Origin: Dysidea avara
Lineage: Eukaryota; Porifera; Demospongiae; Dictyoceratida; Dysideidae
Reading direction: 5' to 3'
Assembly: GCF_963678975.1 (NCBI RefSeq)
Contig: NC_089281.1
Span: 6,411,277-6,475,276 of the forward strand
Length of the DNA: 64,000 bases
A model generated the notes under the pieces. The model made no database searches. It was not told where the DNA came from and saw only the letters and a program-made list of their open reading frames with translations. A program made the position numbers and the translations under genes. This document shows, in pieces, positions 32,196 through 45,900 of the stretch (position 1 is its first letter; each line of letters starts with the position of its first letter).

Positions 32196-33158
32196 AAAAA
32201 TATTTTCATATGATTTACGTGAATGACTGCTCTATAGTTACTGTACAATTTTTTTTTAGTTACAGGAGATTACATATAACACAAAGACTAATTACAAGCT
32301 ACCAAACTAAGTACAAGTAACTAAACTACATACAAGCTACACTTACTTAGCTATGTTATTAAGGACTATATAAACACAATGTCTGTGAAGTATTGTGGCT
32401 GAAGCTGCTTAACTGCTGGTGGGGGCAAATTTCGCTTTTGGCCAAAAACATCTTGGTAACAAAAGCACACATATTCTTTTCTTCTCTTCATTTACCATAC
32501 TGACAAACATCCATCCTTCACTGCTTCTTTAATAAACCATTACTAAGATCAAGTTATAATAATTCATATGTCCAGAGTCTCAAAGCACACTATTATTTTC
32601 ACACATTTTCTGATATTTCTCGTAGATTATTGTGGCTATTACATGACGCATATACATGTTTTTGGGTTCTTTTTAAGTCCATAGAGCAGTCTGCATTATA
32701 GCAGTGAACAAAATTAGTGTCTCCTGAAATCACTCTCAGATTCAAAGTCTCATTCTCAAATTTTGGATGGGCATGCTCCCAGACCCCCTTGGTTGGGATA
32801 CTTTGCATGTTAGTATTCTTCATACACCCCTTAAAAATACACCCCTTAAAAGGTATCTCCTCTGCCCCTGCATTGATGTGATGAATGTTATGTATATTTT
32901 GTTGATTCCATTAGTTACCAGTGACCTGAGATGGCTTAAGAGTATAGTCTCCCCATGCAGACCTGTCGACACATGACAGTACACTAGCAAACTGTGGACT
33001 GATGACCTGTTTACAACTATAGCAATACAAAGCCTTCACCTAAGCTAGAGCAAAAATCAACATTATATGCCAGGATACATGCAGTGTATCCCAATATCAT
33101 GCTCACACATATAATATTATAATTTCGTACCATCCAGGCTATTATTTAGCTTTACGAA
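32196..33158. other. Intergenic, nothing recognised
   Basis: No convincing frame; two short direct repeats of acaccccttaaaa at 32825-32850. Confidence 0.35.
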
Positions 33159-34390
33159 GTGGATATTTAGCTGGTCACCGGTCACAGTACTCATATTTAT
33201 TTAGCTTGTCATTTGTAGTTTTTACATTAGGAGTCAGCCCTATGGTTAAGAAACATGCTTGTAGGATTAGCAACAGCGCCCTTAGGATTAGGAACAGCAC
33301 TTCTAGGATTAGGAACAGCACTCCTAGAATTAGGAAAAGTGCCCCTGGTCCTACAGTCTGTTTAAAGATGTTATATAAGTATTTTTAAAAAGGTTGTAGA
33401 AAGTAAAAAAAATCTATGACTGGGCCTTGATCCTGTAGCCATCCCAGGGGCATAGGTAGGGGGTTTGGATGGTTCTGGAGAAGCCCATTTTTAGTTGCAT
33501 TAAATTTAATGTGCATTAAGCCTTGGAACTCTCCAGTAGGTATACGCACACCGTCTGACAGCGGCCCCCTAATAATTAAAGGTGAATCATTAATGATGAA
33601 ATGTAGGGTGTATCACGTGAGTAATTGTGCACATGATACCTGGTGAAAACAGTGGAGATCTGATTGTGGAGATTAGTTGAAGGGCAGTAGCTGCAGTTAT
33701 TTATTTATCATGATATACACATGTCAAGTTAGTATAAAGTATTGAATATGATATATTTACACTGTGAATGTTTGTTTAGTGCAATGTTTAGTGCCACGAA
33801 GGGTGCACATGATGTCTTGAATGTATTGGAGTACAAGCCAGTCTAGCGATGAGTGGAGAGAAGAGCCAAGAATGATATATATGTCAAAGTTTGTACTTGG
33901 AATAATGCTTTGCCAACAAAAAAGGAGCTCAGGAGTGGATCCCGGAGTAAAGTATTCATAAACTGCATAAACAGCAGTGTAGGTTTCAGCTAGATAGATG
34001 CACACACAGCTAATTTTAATGTTACTGCCTAAGGGAAGATTTTGTATGTGCATAATTTTCGTCTAGAAACTGGCTGTAGGGGAATACCCTGGGATTTCCC
34101 AGATATTCCACTTCCAAATTTGAACCCCCCCCTCCAAAATTTCCTTGCTACACCCCTACATCCAATTTATGCTTGAATGCTTACAGGAGTCTGCCAGGTG
34201 GTCAGGACATTTTCTCATTGTTAATTTAATTAGGGTTAGAATTGGTAGCAAGCAACAGTGGTAGGTCATGATACTCCAAACCTAGAGGTTGGTGAATTGA
34301 GCCCAGGTTCCATCAACTTTTTAAAATCATTTTCTTATACCATACCGTGTATTTTTTTTTTTAAATTGTAATGACCGGCTAAATATCCAC
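33159..34390. mobile_element. Possible 1.2-kb element with inverted ends gtggatatttagc
   Basis: gtggatatttagctggtca near 33160 and tgaccggctaaatatccac near 34370-34390 are inverted copies with one mismatch. Inside, cccaggggcataggtaggg (33447) and ttccttgctacacccctac (34145) look like the inverted ends of a second, nested element. No target duplication was confirmed. Confidence 0.45.
33262..33345 (+). repeat. Short minisatellite, taggattaggaacagcac unit
   Basis: About four imperfect copies of an 18-20-bp unit (taggattaggaacagcactt), each differing by a few bases. The frame repeats R-I-R-N-S, but nothing suggests a gene. Confidence 0.7.
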
Positions 34391-37250
34391 AGCCTTAGCT
34401 TTAACAGAGTATCTCAGTTATATTTACCATTAAATATATCAAGAGTTAATAATAGTAGGGATTAACTCTTGAATATATTATATCCTGTTTTTCAATAAAT
34501 TTCTCAAGGTTACGGTATATGTGACCTGCTGAACAAAACCCAGCCATTTTTTTTTTGCAAAATTCTATTTTGGTGTATTGAAATACACTGGGTAAAGATA
34601 TGTTACATGAGAAATTTACGCACGTTTTAATCGCATTCATACGCACTGAAATTAAGCTCAAATCAATAAATCCTATATACCATGGATTTACCTGTTCATG
34701 GAGAGTAAGAAAATCTTTTAATTCATGTTTGCACAGCAAAGGATACATGAGTAATGGGCACTTATTTACGATGTAGTAAAAAAGTGTCCACCATTGTTAT
34801 TTCAATGGCCTTCTTCTTTGTCAACATGGAGGAGTACAGGAAAAGCACTATACCTCAATTGATTTGCCAGTTCATGGTGCACAGATTGAGTACAGTTTCA
34901 TCTTTGGAGCTTGTTTCAGTCGTTAGTTATCAGCGATTATCTAAGCGCCTGTAATTCATTTCCCGCATTGTTGCTGTACAAATCAAATTTATAACTACCA
35001 AGTGCTATAACTCCAAGACCATTCGTCACAAAAGGTTGAAACTTTGGCTGTACACTCTTTTGTTACTATAGATGCAATAAAATGGAATTTGAGGAATGTG
35101 CGAAAATGGCCGGTTTTTGCTCAGCTAGTCTTATAATGTAAGGACGAAACAAATTAACAAAACTCACTTTTAAACCAAACAGGGATAAATAATTTCAACA
35201 AGTGTGTTGTGTTAACAATACAACTATTGTTTTTTTTTTACTTCAGAATAACAACTGTTCTTGGGTATGTGGTCCACAATAGAGCAATGTTTTATAAAAA
35301 TGTTCCGCCAAAAATTAGACTAACACATCATTAAATCCTAGTTATAATTTCAACACAAGTATAACTAAAATGACTAGGTCCTGTGGAAGCGATTTTTTAA
35401 GTTACTGGTTGTACAGACATTTTATTGAACTTTTAGTAGTTTCTTCAAGTGAAACAAGCTCACAGGGAAGAAACACTCCAAAAATGCTTCACGGGACCTA
35501 CTAAATTTAATATACAGTGTCACTATGTCCCAGAATGCCAATAGAGCCTACAACTTTTGCTGTACATGTTAAAAAGTCTAAATATATTTCCAATACAAAG
35601 TCCTTCAAAGACCATACCCACCGCAAAAATTTTAAAAATTACGTAAAATGTATCACTCCTATTGGGCAAACCATAAAAAATTATTGCACTTTGGTAAAAT
35701 ACGTTCGGTAAACTGTCTTATATCACTCAGAAACTAAAAGTACATCATATAGCAAACCATTTTATTGACAACAGTCTGACTAGCCTTCCAATAACCACCT
35801 TTTGGCAACAAAGTGCGGGTTCCAGTAGAAGCGCCCAATACGCAATGTATTGTGGCATTCTCCCAGAGGGAAAAAGGGTCTTCTGTAGCATAACTGAAAC
35901 CCAATTTACGTAAATATCGGGCAGATATACATTCTACCTTCTTGCCTCATTATATTGCCTCTACAAAAGGGCTCAAATAAGCAGCCTAATACACCACCAT
36001 ACTAATGGTGATTTACCTTTCTTTGCTTGCATCAACAGTTGGTGTCAATGGCTACAGCAAGCGCTAAACATGAAGCCTGTTCACTAGACGTTACCAAGTA
36101 ACAACATGCATGCATAGGTTAGTTGTGTACAAATTTGTGGTTTGCGGTACTCTACAAAAATAAATGTAATTGTATTGATACAATATTAGCTTGTAATATA
36201 ACATTGTTTAGTTACTGCCTGTAGAACATCAGTCACCCCAACAAGTATGGTGTGCCACAAATAGACCTATCATCTGATGAAATAGACACACTACAAAAGG
36301 GCTTACTGACCAACAATCAGTTGCTAATAGAGAGGGTGATATGCAAAACCTTTTCTCACTACCACTTCAACATTGTTATCACAGATTGTCTTTATTATTC
36401 ATGAATAAACTATCTGGAATGGGGAAGGCAATACACAAACAGGGCTGGAGAGGACGACTAAACATGCATGCAGGCATGACAAGATCAGAGACAAAGTGGA
36501 CAATAAGCTTGTATCCCAGTGAAATAGTCCCTATAATGGAAAACAGAAAATGTGTTTGTTCAGAGCCAAGCAACAAAATCTTCAACTAAGGGAGGACGTA
36601 GAAACAGTAGCCAACAAACATTAAAAGCTACCAACATGGAACTATAGGGGAGACAAACAACTAGTACCATCTCGGACGATACAAGCCCAAACACCACAAG
36701 TCATGGAGTGGGTACACACACTTGAATATCAAAGGCAACAGAAATTAGCCACCAACATGTAAGATTTATGACAGATACTTTTTTCAAGCCAGTGAGGGTT
36801 GATATGGTCAATAAAGAATTGATTTCAATTGATCACAATGGCTGCTGTACAATATCAAAGTATGGTCCCCCTGAAAATATTATGGAAACACTTTATGTGA
36901 AAGAGTAATTCGATGTTTCTTACAAAGCATGCCATGAATTATCCATGATTTACTCATCTCCCGTGCTGGTGTACTATTAACAAAGAAGCCAAAAAACAAT
37001 TATGTGATGTTTATACTACACCAGGACCATTCTAGGGGTATAGCAGTTACTTCAAAATGACTTAGTGTAAGAGTTGTGTATAACTGGTGACGATACCTAG
37101 TTGAACTGTTATAGACCAGCAATACTTCAGAGGGCACAAACACATTTGTTCTACTTGTAACACAGTGGGCCACAAAAAGAGAAAGTCACTAATAAACATT
37201 TAGGCAACATAAATGTGTATGTGTAACAATAAACCCTTATAATACCCTTG
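34391..37250. other. Intergenic, no gene recognised
   Basis: Short frames only. At 36245-36340 a plus frame reads KYGVPQIDLSSDEIDTLQK before it shifts; this may be a decayed coding piece but matches nothing I know. Confidence 0.35.
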
Positions 37251-37261
37251 CAACTTAAATA

Positions 37262-37680
37262 AGACTCTACATCTCAACTGTTGCATAAGCAACAACACTA
37301 CTCCACTCAGTGATGGTACCACCACTCTTAAACACCAACTGGTGTCTTGCACCAAAATACTTCATTATGATGGTACCATCTTCTTGTAGCTGGTAATCAG
37401 GCTCTGCTGTGAGGTTTTTAAATTGAACCTTACAGTTTCCAGTTCAACACAGCAGAAATCTTCAGCTCCGCTTGGTCCTCTGACATACCATCTTTCAAAA
37501 TGAAACTTCCTCGTAACGAGTGATAGCTGCTTCCTTCTAATGATGGCACACCATCATCAGAACAACCATCGTCATCATCCAAATATGTGATAACATCATC
37601 GGTTCTTCACTCATCGTATTTCAAGCTGTAACCAATGTATATACTTCATCTCCATCTCCTTCAACTGGTACAACACATGA
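37262..37680 (-). pseudogene. Decayed coding remnant of unknown family
   Basis: Minus-strand frames with coding-like composition but breaks: VPVEGDGDEVYTLVTA then stop; after a shift DDVITYLDDDDGCSDDGV through KDGMSEDQAELKISAVLNWK then stop; after another shift CKVQFKNLTAEPDYQLQED through YFGARHQLVFKSGGTITEW and a stop near 37270. Together they look like one acidic protein broken by at least two frameshifts and a stop, or missed introns. Family not recognised. Confidence 0.45.
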
Positions 37681-37713
37681 CGAGTTATACTAACTATTTT
37701 AGCGGCCGTGTTG

Positions 37714-38312
37714 CTATAGATTTAGCGACTTCTGTTGGGCAGTTAAATGAGTGCCAGCTCTTGATAATTCTGCTTGCTCATTGAACATTTTGGTCTTGTC
37801 GTCATTTTCTTACAAACAATCACACAGAATAAATTCATAACAATATACGGAAATATATATTTTTTTGATATGATTTGACGGCAGAGAAAACATGGTAGTG
37901 ACAGCAGAGAAAACATGGTAGTGACAGCTGGAGCTGAGCAATGTATGGGCTCACCCTACTAGACTGGTTTTATGGCCTTCTCAAAAAGTATCGATTGGCA
38001 TTCAAAACTTAGAATGATTGCCCGTGACTATACCGGGGGCCCATGCACTGAACAATAATAAAATCTTGAATAAAATACCGGCTATACAATATCATTGCCA
38101 GCCAGTGCTATATACAGTATGTACAAGTTTGGCTGGATCCTGAAAAACAGCTTAAAATGAAGTGGATTTTTTTCTCAAGAGAATTAACATTGCCAGATGA
38201 TTTAATGGTGTCAGTAAAGGTGGCAACAACAGACACGCGGTGTTAGTGCGAAACAAATCTAACCTTCACCCTCGCCTTCACCAGACAATTGATCCCGCTT
38301 CGGCTTCGCCAT
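37714..38312 (-). CDS. Possible small two-exon gene
   Basis: Exon 38312-38264 encodes MAKPKRDQLSGEGEGE and ends at GAAG|GTTAGA in phase 1. A second exon starting at 37808 (acceptor tttgtaag) continues in phase with NDDKTKMFNEQAEL and reaches a stop at 37714, giving 47 residues. The start lies beside a CpG-containing region, as for a promoter. The acceptor is weak, and the gene may instead continue into the coding remnant at 37680-37262. Function unknown. Confidence 0.3.
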
Positions 38313-38900
38313 GATCAGCAAGCTAAACAAATAAAATAACGTTAAACAAGTAAAATAGCAGAACATTATTATAGAACAGAACAATTATTACTCTGCTATT
38401 ATAAGGCCGAATCTTGGTAGCCGGCCGTATCTGTAGCATCATAAATATAGATAATCTAATAGACACCCCTACCGGGTCAACTATCACAAATTAGCTACAT
38501 TGAGATTATTGCGTGTCTACAATTAACATACCTACTAAAACTGAGTTTCACTTTTTTTTATTGTGAACGCAGTTAATCGCACAAAACGCACTACAACTTG
38601 AAAGAAACAGTTCTAACGCGGACGCGCGTCTTTAGAAACGCTTGTAGCACGTGATTCGTTACCAAGGTAATTAAACTCAGAACTGAGAACCGAACGGAAC
38701 AGTGCGGAAGCATTTCAATGTGTAATATTATATCTACCGCGGAAGTGAGAAATTCAGCGAGTATTGCAATGATAGAGATGTTAGAATCTACAGCTTTGCA
38801 ATGAAGACGCAAAAACTGTGGCAAAAAAAATTTACTTCACCTGATGACGTCATTGAGATGCTTGTTCGATTCTGATTGGAGTCTTAACTCTTCTCTTGGT
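38313..38900. promoter_or_regulatory. CpG-containing region, possible promoter
   Basis: Unlike its AT-rich surroundings it contains clustered CpG (ctaacgcggacgcgcgtc at about 38611, ctaccgcggaagtg near 38733, aaaacgcac). It precedes the ATG at 38312 on the minus strand and could serve either strand. No TATA box recognised. Confidence 0.35.
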
Positions 38901-40616
38901 TCAGTACGATAAACCTATAGGACGAGTATTGGATTATAAAGTGTCAGTGAACCAAGTATAGCTATGTGTATAATTATGTATTCAGTATGCATTTGTCATT
39001 AACACCCCACTGTACATATACTACTGTTTTGTATTTCAATCTGATGTGTCAATGTTACCAGAACCACTCTTTATATATAATATGTGACTGGATCTACGAA
39101 AACCGTTCTTATCGCCCAAGACAGGAAGTTTGATTTTTTTCACACAAACACAAAGCTTAATGAATGCACTATCAAGTTTCACTGCCACAGTGGACCAGAG
39201 TAAAGTGGTCTGCTTTTGCTGGCTGCTTTTTTAGAGCACAGTGGCGAGCCGTACAAGTGGTCTGGGGTCTTGATGGAGCCCTGGCCAACCAGGAGATGGC
39301 TGTGTGTGGCTGTACAGCTCCTTGGTGTTGGACAATGACCTGTGCTGTAAATTTCCTTTCATTTTAGCCAGTTCTGAGCCCTGAATGGCCTATAACTTGG
39401 CCTAATTCATCCCAGCACGTTTCTTTTCAATTTTTGAACACTATCTTGCCCACCTTCCAGGGCCCCCGCCTCCCACCCTTCTGGAGCTTGCCTGATACAG
39501 ACAACCTCGGTTTAAAAAACTATCTAAAATGGCGGGAAACTTAGCTGTTGACTACTTCTTCAGTGGATGATCAGGAAGGTAAGAAATTGTTGTGAAACGT
39601 GTGAAAATTTGGTATGCGTAGCTACCACCATTGGCCAGTTACAACACACTGAATATTTAAAACCGACGTTTCTTGATACTTTTAAATGGGCGGTAAGACC
39701 GGTTTTCCCAGAGACAGTCACATATAAAGTTGTACTGCATGCAACCAACATGACTGAACGCTAAGTGCAATGCTTTACAGAAGGAAGCTGACCATATTTA
39801 ATGATGCAGTGTGAAGAGTTTACTGTAGTGCCCAACCTATCGCATAAACATAAAATCTGGGGGACGTAACATACACAATTTGTGCAGCTAATTATATTTG
39901 GAAAAAGACTGGTTGATCAAAATGGACAGTCCATTTAATTGTTTATTTATTCATGTCATACGATCAGTACAAGCATATTCACATTTATCCTTCAGGATAA
40001 GGGTGATTCTCTCAAGGGGCCTGCAACAGGGTAAAAATCGCCTATGAGATTATAGGGATTTTTAAGATTTACATGAAAATCTTGTCAAAAAAGTTAATCA
40101 AACTGTTAGTATACGTAGACAAGTGGAAATTTACGGAAACCTGGACCAATTTTGAGATTTACGATTTACAGATTTTCTTCAATGGCCCACGAGATTTACA
40201 CTTCATTGCTGACCCCCCGGATTCTCTAAAACATGATGCAGTCAATCAATTCTACAATGATATTGTAAATGCAACTACATCAGATTTGGGGAAACTATTA
40301 GTATAATTGTGTTTTAAGCAGACAGTGCAAGGGAAATGGTTAAACTCTTCTAAGAATCAACAAGAGGTGGTTGAAATAATATTATGTTAAATTAAAGATT
40401 GAAGCACTCAGATAGTCAACCAATATAATAGAACATCCAAAAGATGTAAGGGGGTAGAAAGGATCAGCTGCAGTGAGCTGAAATTGTATTTTTTCTTCTT
40501 CACCTTGAACTCTACACTGTTACGTATCTCACCATTGTACCAAGCATCCTACCATGTTAACATTGAAATTTCAACAAGTCTTTCTTGGTGCTTTTATTTA
40601 GCTATATCATACACTT
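38901..40616. other. Intergenic, nothing recognised
   Basis: Several short frames without motifs; no repeat boundary found. Confidence 0.35.
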
Positions 40617-41225
40617 CCAGGGGCGTAGCCAGAAATTTTAAATAGGTGAGGCAGACTTTGCAATGCTTATCTGAATAATGCATGTAAGCACACTCAGCGC
40701 TCCAGCTATGAAGATCTTGGGGGATTTCCCCCAGGAAAATTAAGATGTTGCAAGATTGAATCTGGAGGTTATTTTAGTCGTACTATTATGGTAATTGCAA
40801 AGAATGTGCATGTGGTATTCTATATGCATGTAGCTCAGACCTTGACTCTGGCTGAGAACTATAAGCATAATAGCATGTGAAACATGTCAATCCATGGGGT
40901 CAGGGGTATGCATGCTACCCTGAGAAAGTTAGACCATCAAGTAATTTATCAAATAAAAAAACTTGCTTGACTGTTGTATTAGGGTAAGTGGTCTATTAGG
41001 GTGACTGTTCTATTAAGATATCTTGATCTCTCTTGACACCTGGAGTTGCCCCTTCATGGACTCTTAAATGTATACAGTAAGTTGAAATTAATATAATAAC
41101 ATATAAACTTTGTTAATGCAAGCTTTTAATGCATCTAAAAGGAACAATGTAGCTCTTGGTTCAGTCACCAATATTTGGTGAGGCAATAACTGCCTCATCT
41201 GCCTACACTGTAGCTATACACCTCT
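40617..41225. mobile_element. Non-autonomous element, ends AGGGGCGTAGCCAG-like
   Basis: ccaggggcgtagccag at 40617 and tgtagctatacacctctg at about 41207-41224 are diverged inverted copies. Inside, ggtgaggcagactttg near the left and caataactgcctcatctgcctac near the right also pair. It contains the dispersed motif (about 40966-41030). Belongs with 55682-56694. Confidence 0.6.
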
Positions 41226-42852
41226 GACTTCTGATGCTTGGCACTGTTGGCATCACTGTACATGTATAGTTGTATACTACAAAGCTGGTATAGCCAACTT
41301 TTTTACAAGTAATGTACTAGTTATAATGTACTTCAGCAGCAATTAAATAGGGAAAACTGTAGGTAATGATGTGCAATGTTGTGGTCATGAATAATCTTAG
41401 CTTTGGTAGTGTTTCTCTTTACCAGGGACTAACTATATCTACAAGTAGACTCTAAACAAAATACAGTGCCAAACACCTTATATAAGGTGTTGAAGGGATT
41501 TAATCTCAGCTTTCCCAATATTAGCTAATATGCTAATTGCTTAGTGTTTCAGACATTAGGTCAGGCAAACTTGATTAAATGTTTTTCATCCCTGCCTGCA
41601 TCCCTTTTTTATCCCATGCATCACCTCTAATTTCATTATTGCTGTTATCAATCACATGCACTTGTATTTTGGTGTTAAGAAGTCTAGCTATCATTTTACA
41701 GAGCAGTAATGCTACTCGCACCTCAGAAATGGTGGTAAAACATAAGTACTTGCTCTTAAAAGGCTTTAAGCTAACCTTTATAGTAAACAGCTTAATTCGG
41801 AGTGGTTTCTTTAAAAATGAATAATGAAAAATGACCTCCTGCCTGCATGGAAATCCAAATTTTTGTGGATGAGAAACAAGTAATCAAGTTTACCAGGCCT
41901 TAGAAAACTAAGCACTTACTAATGTTTAAAACACTTATTCAAGCACTTGGTAAAGGGTTTGCACTATGCTAATATACACATGCAAGTACTTCTCAAAGTG
42001 CTCCTTAAAGGCACAAGTGTTTCCCTTAGGTAGTCCTGACAATGTCGTTAAATAGAATCATAGTGGGCTAGAACATGATAACTGTATTATAGCAAGAGTT
42101 CATATTATGAACTCTTGATTATAGCAATAGCCATAATTCTCTAAACATTATGGTTGGCTATATTCACTATGAAAATTTCAAACTCCATAGCTTTTGTCCT
42201 TCCCAAACTATATACTGGATTGAAATGTTTAAAATTGCGTATCTATTGATGTGCGTAGATTGACGCTTTTCCCAAATTAGGTCACATATATTAAATTTAT
42301 ATTATGCTATGGCCTATGAGTATTATTCTGTAGAACCTGGTTTAGAAGTTTAAAGATTTAGAAGTTTATAGGGGAAGGGATGACATGCATGCTCTCTAAT
42401 GACTTTTTGACAAACTTGTTTCTGTGCCCCTCGTGCACCTGACTGTTCAAACAGTTTTTCCAGTTCACCTCTGACACTATATCAATGCATTACAATCAAT
42501 GCTACTTTATTCTGTTCGCATACTATCATGCATGCATTGTGTAAGCTAAGAATACTACACACCAAGTGTGCAAAAACAAACTTGCCCATGCACATGTATG
42601 ATAATTGTTTTGGGCATCATGAGACATTCACTTAGTTCTAACACATGGTCAAGTAAAATAACTTCTGCCAGCGTAACTGAGGAGGCTACATGTGTAGTTA
42701 CATTTTAAGAAAAAAACTGGAAAGGACAAAGGAAAGGGTAAAAGAATCAACGACTGGTGGTCAAGATTAAGAGTTTAGGAGCAAGGCTTACAACAAAAGC
42801 TGTTAAAAATGAAACACTCCAGTACTCTAATAGAAATATTAAATAATATAGA
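41226..42852. other. Intergenic, nothing recognised
   Basis: AT-rich; no gene or bounded repeat identified. An extra partial copy of the dispersed motif (tactctaatagaaat) lies near 42820. Confidence 0.35.
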
Positions 42853-42858
42853 TTTATT
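42853..42858 (-). promoter_or_regulatory. Polyadenylation signal of the SKICH-like gene
   Basis: AATAAA on the minus strand about 128 nt after the stop codon at 42986. Confidence 0.55.
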
Positions 42859-42985
42859 CTATAGCAGTCACATGCATTTCATGGACAACTATTTTAATTA
42901 ATTAAAAGCACAAAATTAATGTTATTAAGAAATTAAACTATCTCCAAAAGTTTCTACACACAATAATACCATGCAGTGACACACA

Positions 42986-45900
42986 TCACCATGACTGAAC
43001 AACAGTGAACTTGGTATTCAGCCAGTAGACATCATGATAGTACCCTGTTACATTGGTACTCAGTGAAGATGGGTAATATCGTACCTCATATACTCCAGCA
43101 GTGCTAGGAGCCTAATAACAAGTCAGATAGTAACGATGGCTATACTAATTTAATAAGCACATACTTTCATGGTCACTTCTCCAGTTAATTCTGCTTGTTT
43201 GTTATACATTTTGTCAACATTCTTCTTACCATATTGTGGGTACACATCTATAGGGATATATCATTAAGTAAATTTCAACAATATAGATTGCCTGTGGGTG
43301 AAGAGGAACAAAATTATTCAGTGTAATGAGTTCATTGGCACAAATCCAGTGTCCCTGAAATGCAAATGTTTCACAATATTCAATTTGGTTACTATAGTTT
43401 TCTTGTGGTCTTAACATGGATCGCTGGTTTACCAATGTCAGTAAAGCACCCTGCTGAGTTGGTAAAGATAAGAAGTACATTGCCCTGTATAGCATGTCAT
43501 TGCATAACTGTATGATCAGATGAAATACCTTATAGTACTCTATAGTTGGTTGGCATTCACCTGAGCCCTTGTTTCTGTTAATGGGCCAGCTGCCCAAATA
43601 TTTAGTAGTCCATTAAATGCCAGAACAACTGGATATAAAAGTGAACAAATGAGTTATAAGGCTTAAAAATATTCCTAGTATGGACTATTCAGGTGCACAA
43701 ATATGTTTACAACACAAGCATACTTGTTCCAGCACGAAATCGGGGATGAACATCTCTTTGACACTAGAGTTTTGGTGAGGGCTCATGTGAATGGGAACAG
43801 ACTATAATAAGCAATCAGATGTTGACACTACAAAAGTGTCATTTGCTATGTGTTATCCTTGTTGTACACTGAAAAACCAATTAATGCATAATGTAAAGAT
43901 ACATAGCTCCAAGATTCCCATGTTATTGTGTTAAAACAAAGAGATATTTCCTTGGATCCTCAAAGAATGGTCAGTCAACAGCTGCATATGTGCACTAACA
44001 GATTATTTTAAATATTTTACAAAAAGGGCAGAACCTACTTTTATATTTCATAGTCTTCAGTTTCTCATGGAAGGGTACAATCATAAATATTTAATAGGGA
44101 CTGATCCTTTAAACTGCAATGTAAGAAGGGGAACCAGAAAAGGCAAGTATTTATCAATGACAAGCTTCTTGCAAATTATTTATTTATTAGTTTATTAGTT
44201 TTACAACCATGCACACCGTACATGTACTAATATAGTTGATTACAAGACTGACAATAATGATTAGTGATTAGAGTAGGGTGGCTGATAGCTAAAAGCACGA
44301 ACTGCCAATAGCTAATCACAAATACTAACTATCTAATTAAAATATACTACTTAGTTTCATATAGAGTAAAAAGGGGTGGTGTGTGTGTTGTTGGTACAGA
44401 AAGAACAGGGACAGCAAAAATGAAACGTACAAGTATTATTGGAGTTAAATTGTTTAAAAAGTGATGCCATAAAAATTGGGTGAGTTTTTTTTTTATTGTC
44501 ACATAAGGTAGATTTAGGTCAATCGAGGGTATAGAGTTCCATAATCTTGGTAGTCAGCAAAAATATAAATGACGGTTCGAATTGGTTGTGGAAATACGAT
44601 GGACTAACTTGCCTGATGATGATGATCTTGTGGATAATGATGCTTTCATTGATACGTAGTTGTTAATGTCGAAGTGGGGATAGGGAGTTTTGTAGGATTT
44701 TATGAAAAAAGTAAATCACTCAATTCGTATTGGTACGGAGTAAATCAAGTTTGTATAGTCTAGTTTTGTAGGGTGAGTGATAGTCATTTAATATATACTT
44801 CATTGCCCTCCTTTGAACTCTTTCCAGAATAGAGATGTCTTTTACTAAGTAAGGTCTTCATAATTGGCTACAGTATGTCAATCGTGATTGTACTAGTGTG
44901 AGATATAGTAGTTTTTTGGCTAAGGTGGAATGCATTGAGAAGGTCCTTCGGATTAATCTTAAAATTTTGTAGGCATTGAAAGCAATGATTTCACAATGGG
45001 TCGAGGATTTTAAAGATGATGATATGTGAACTCCTATAGATCTTTTACATAGTTGCAATTAAACCATAATCAGTATAAACAGCTAGTACTTAACATGTCA
45101 ACTTATACCACACTATTCATTCAGCCTTTATTCCAGTGAATATGGGTATAGGTAGAACAATGGAAAAGCAGGCTGGTTGATACAGATACAGTAGGAATGA
45201 ATATTCAGTACTTGTGCTGTAAAGCATTATTAAATTTTTTTTAAATTAAATAGTATATAAATACAGTGGAACCTCTCTATTACAGACATTTTGGGGCCCA
45301 GAACTTTTGGCCACTTTTGCTGTAACATAAACGTTTTCCTCTTCAGAGGTAAGAAATGTATTAACTAGACCTGTTGGGACCAAATTTTTTTGTCCTTATT
45401 ATGGAGGTTTTTTCTATTGTGTTCTTAATTTGGGTAGTTTGTTAAGAGAGGTTCCACTGTAGTCATTCGTGTCACATTAGCTACCTCAAGTGGTGATGAA
45501 GATAATATATACAAGTACAAGGAAAAATTAAGAATTATAAATTCAATTAGGGATCATAGAAAAAAAGTAGGGAAACAAGGGAGGTTGTCTACACCGGCAG
45601 ATATACTAATGGACATTTAATCCCTAATTCAGTCATGGTATGGGTAGACTGAATTAGGGATTAAATGTCCACTAGTATATCTGCAGGAGTAGGCAACTTA
45701 CCTAGTTCCCTACTTTTTTTTCTATGATATCAAACTTAAAATTCTTAATATTTCCTTATACTTGTTTGTTTACTTCTTTGTAACATTATTATGACTGATG
45801 AACCTGACATCAATACAAAGGATGGCACCAGAGGTAATGTTTTCGACTGAAAGTGTGCCTAAAATATCAATCACTGAGTCGAAAGTTAAGTGGCTATTAC

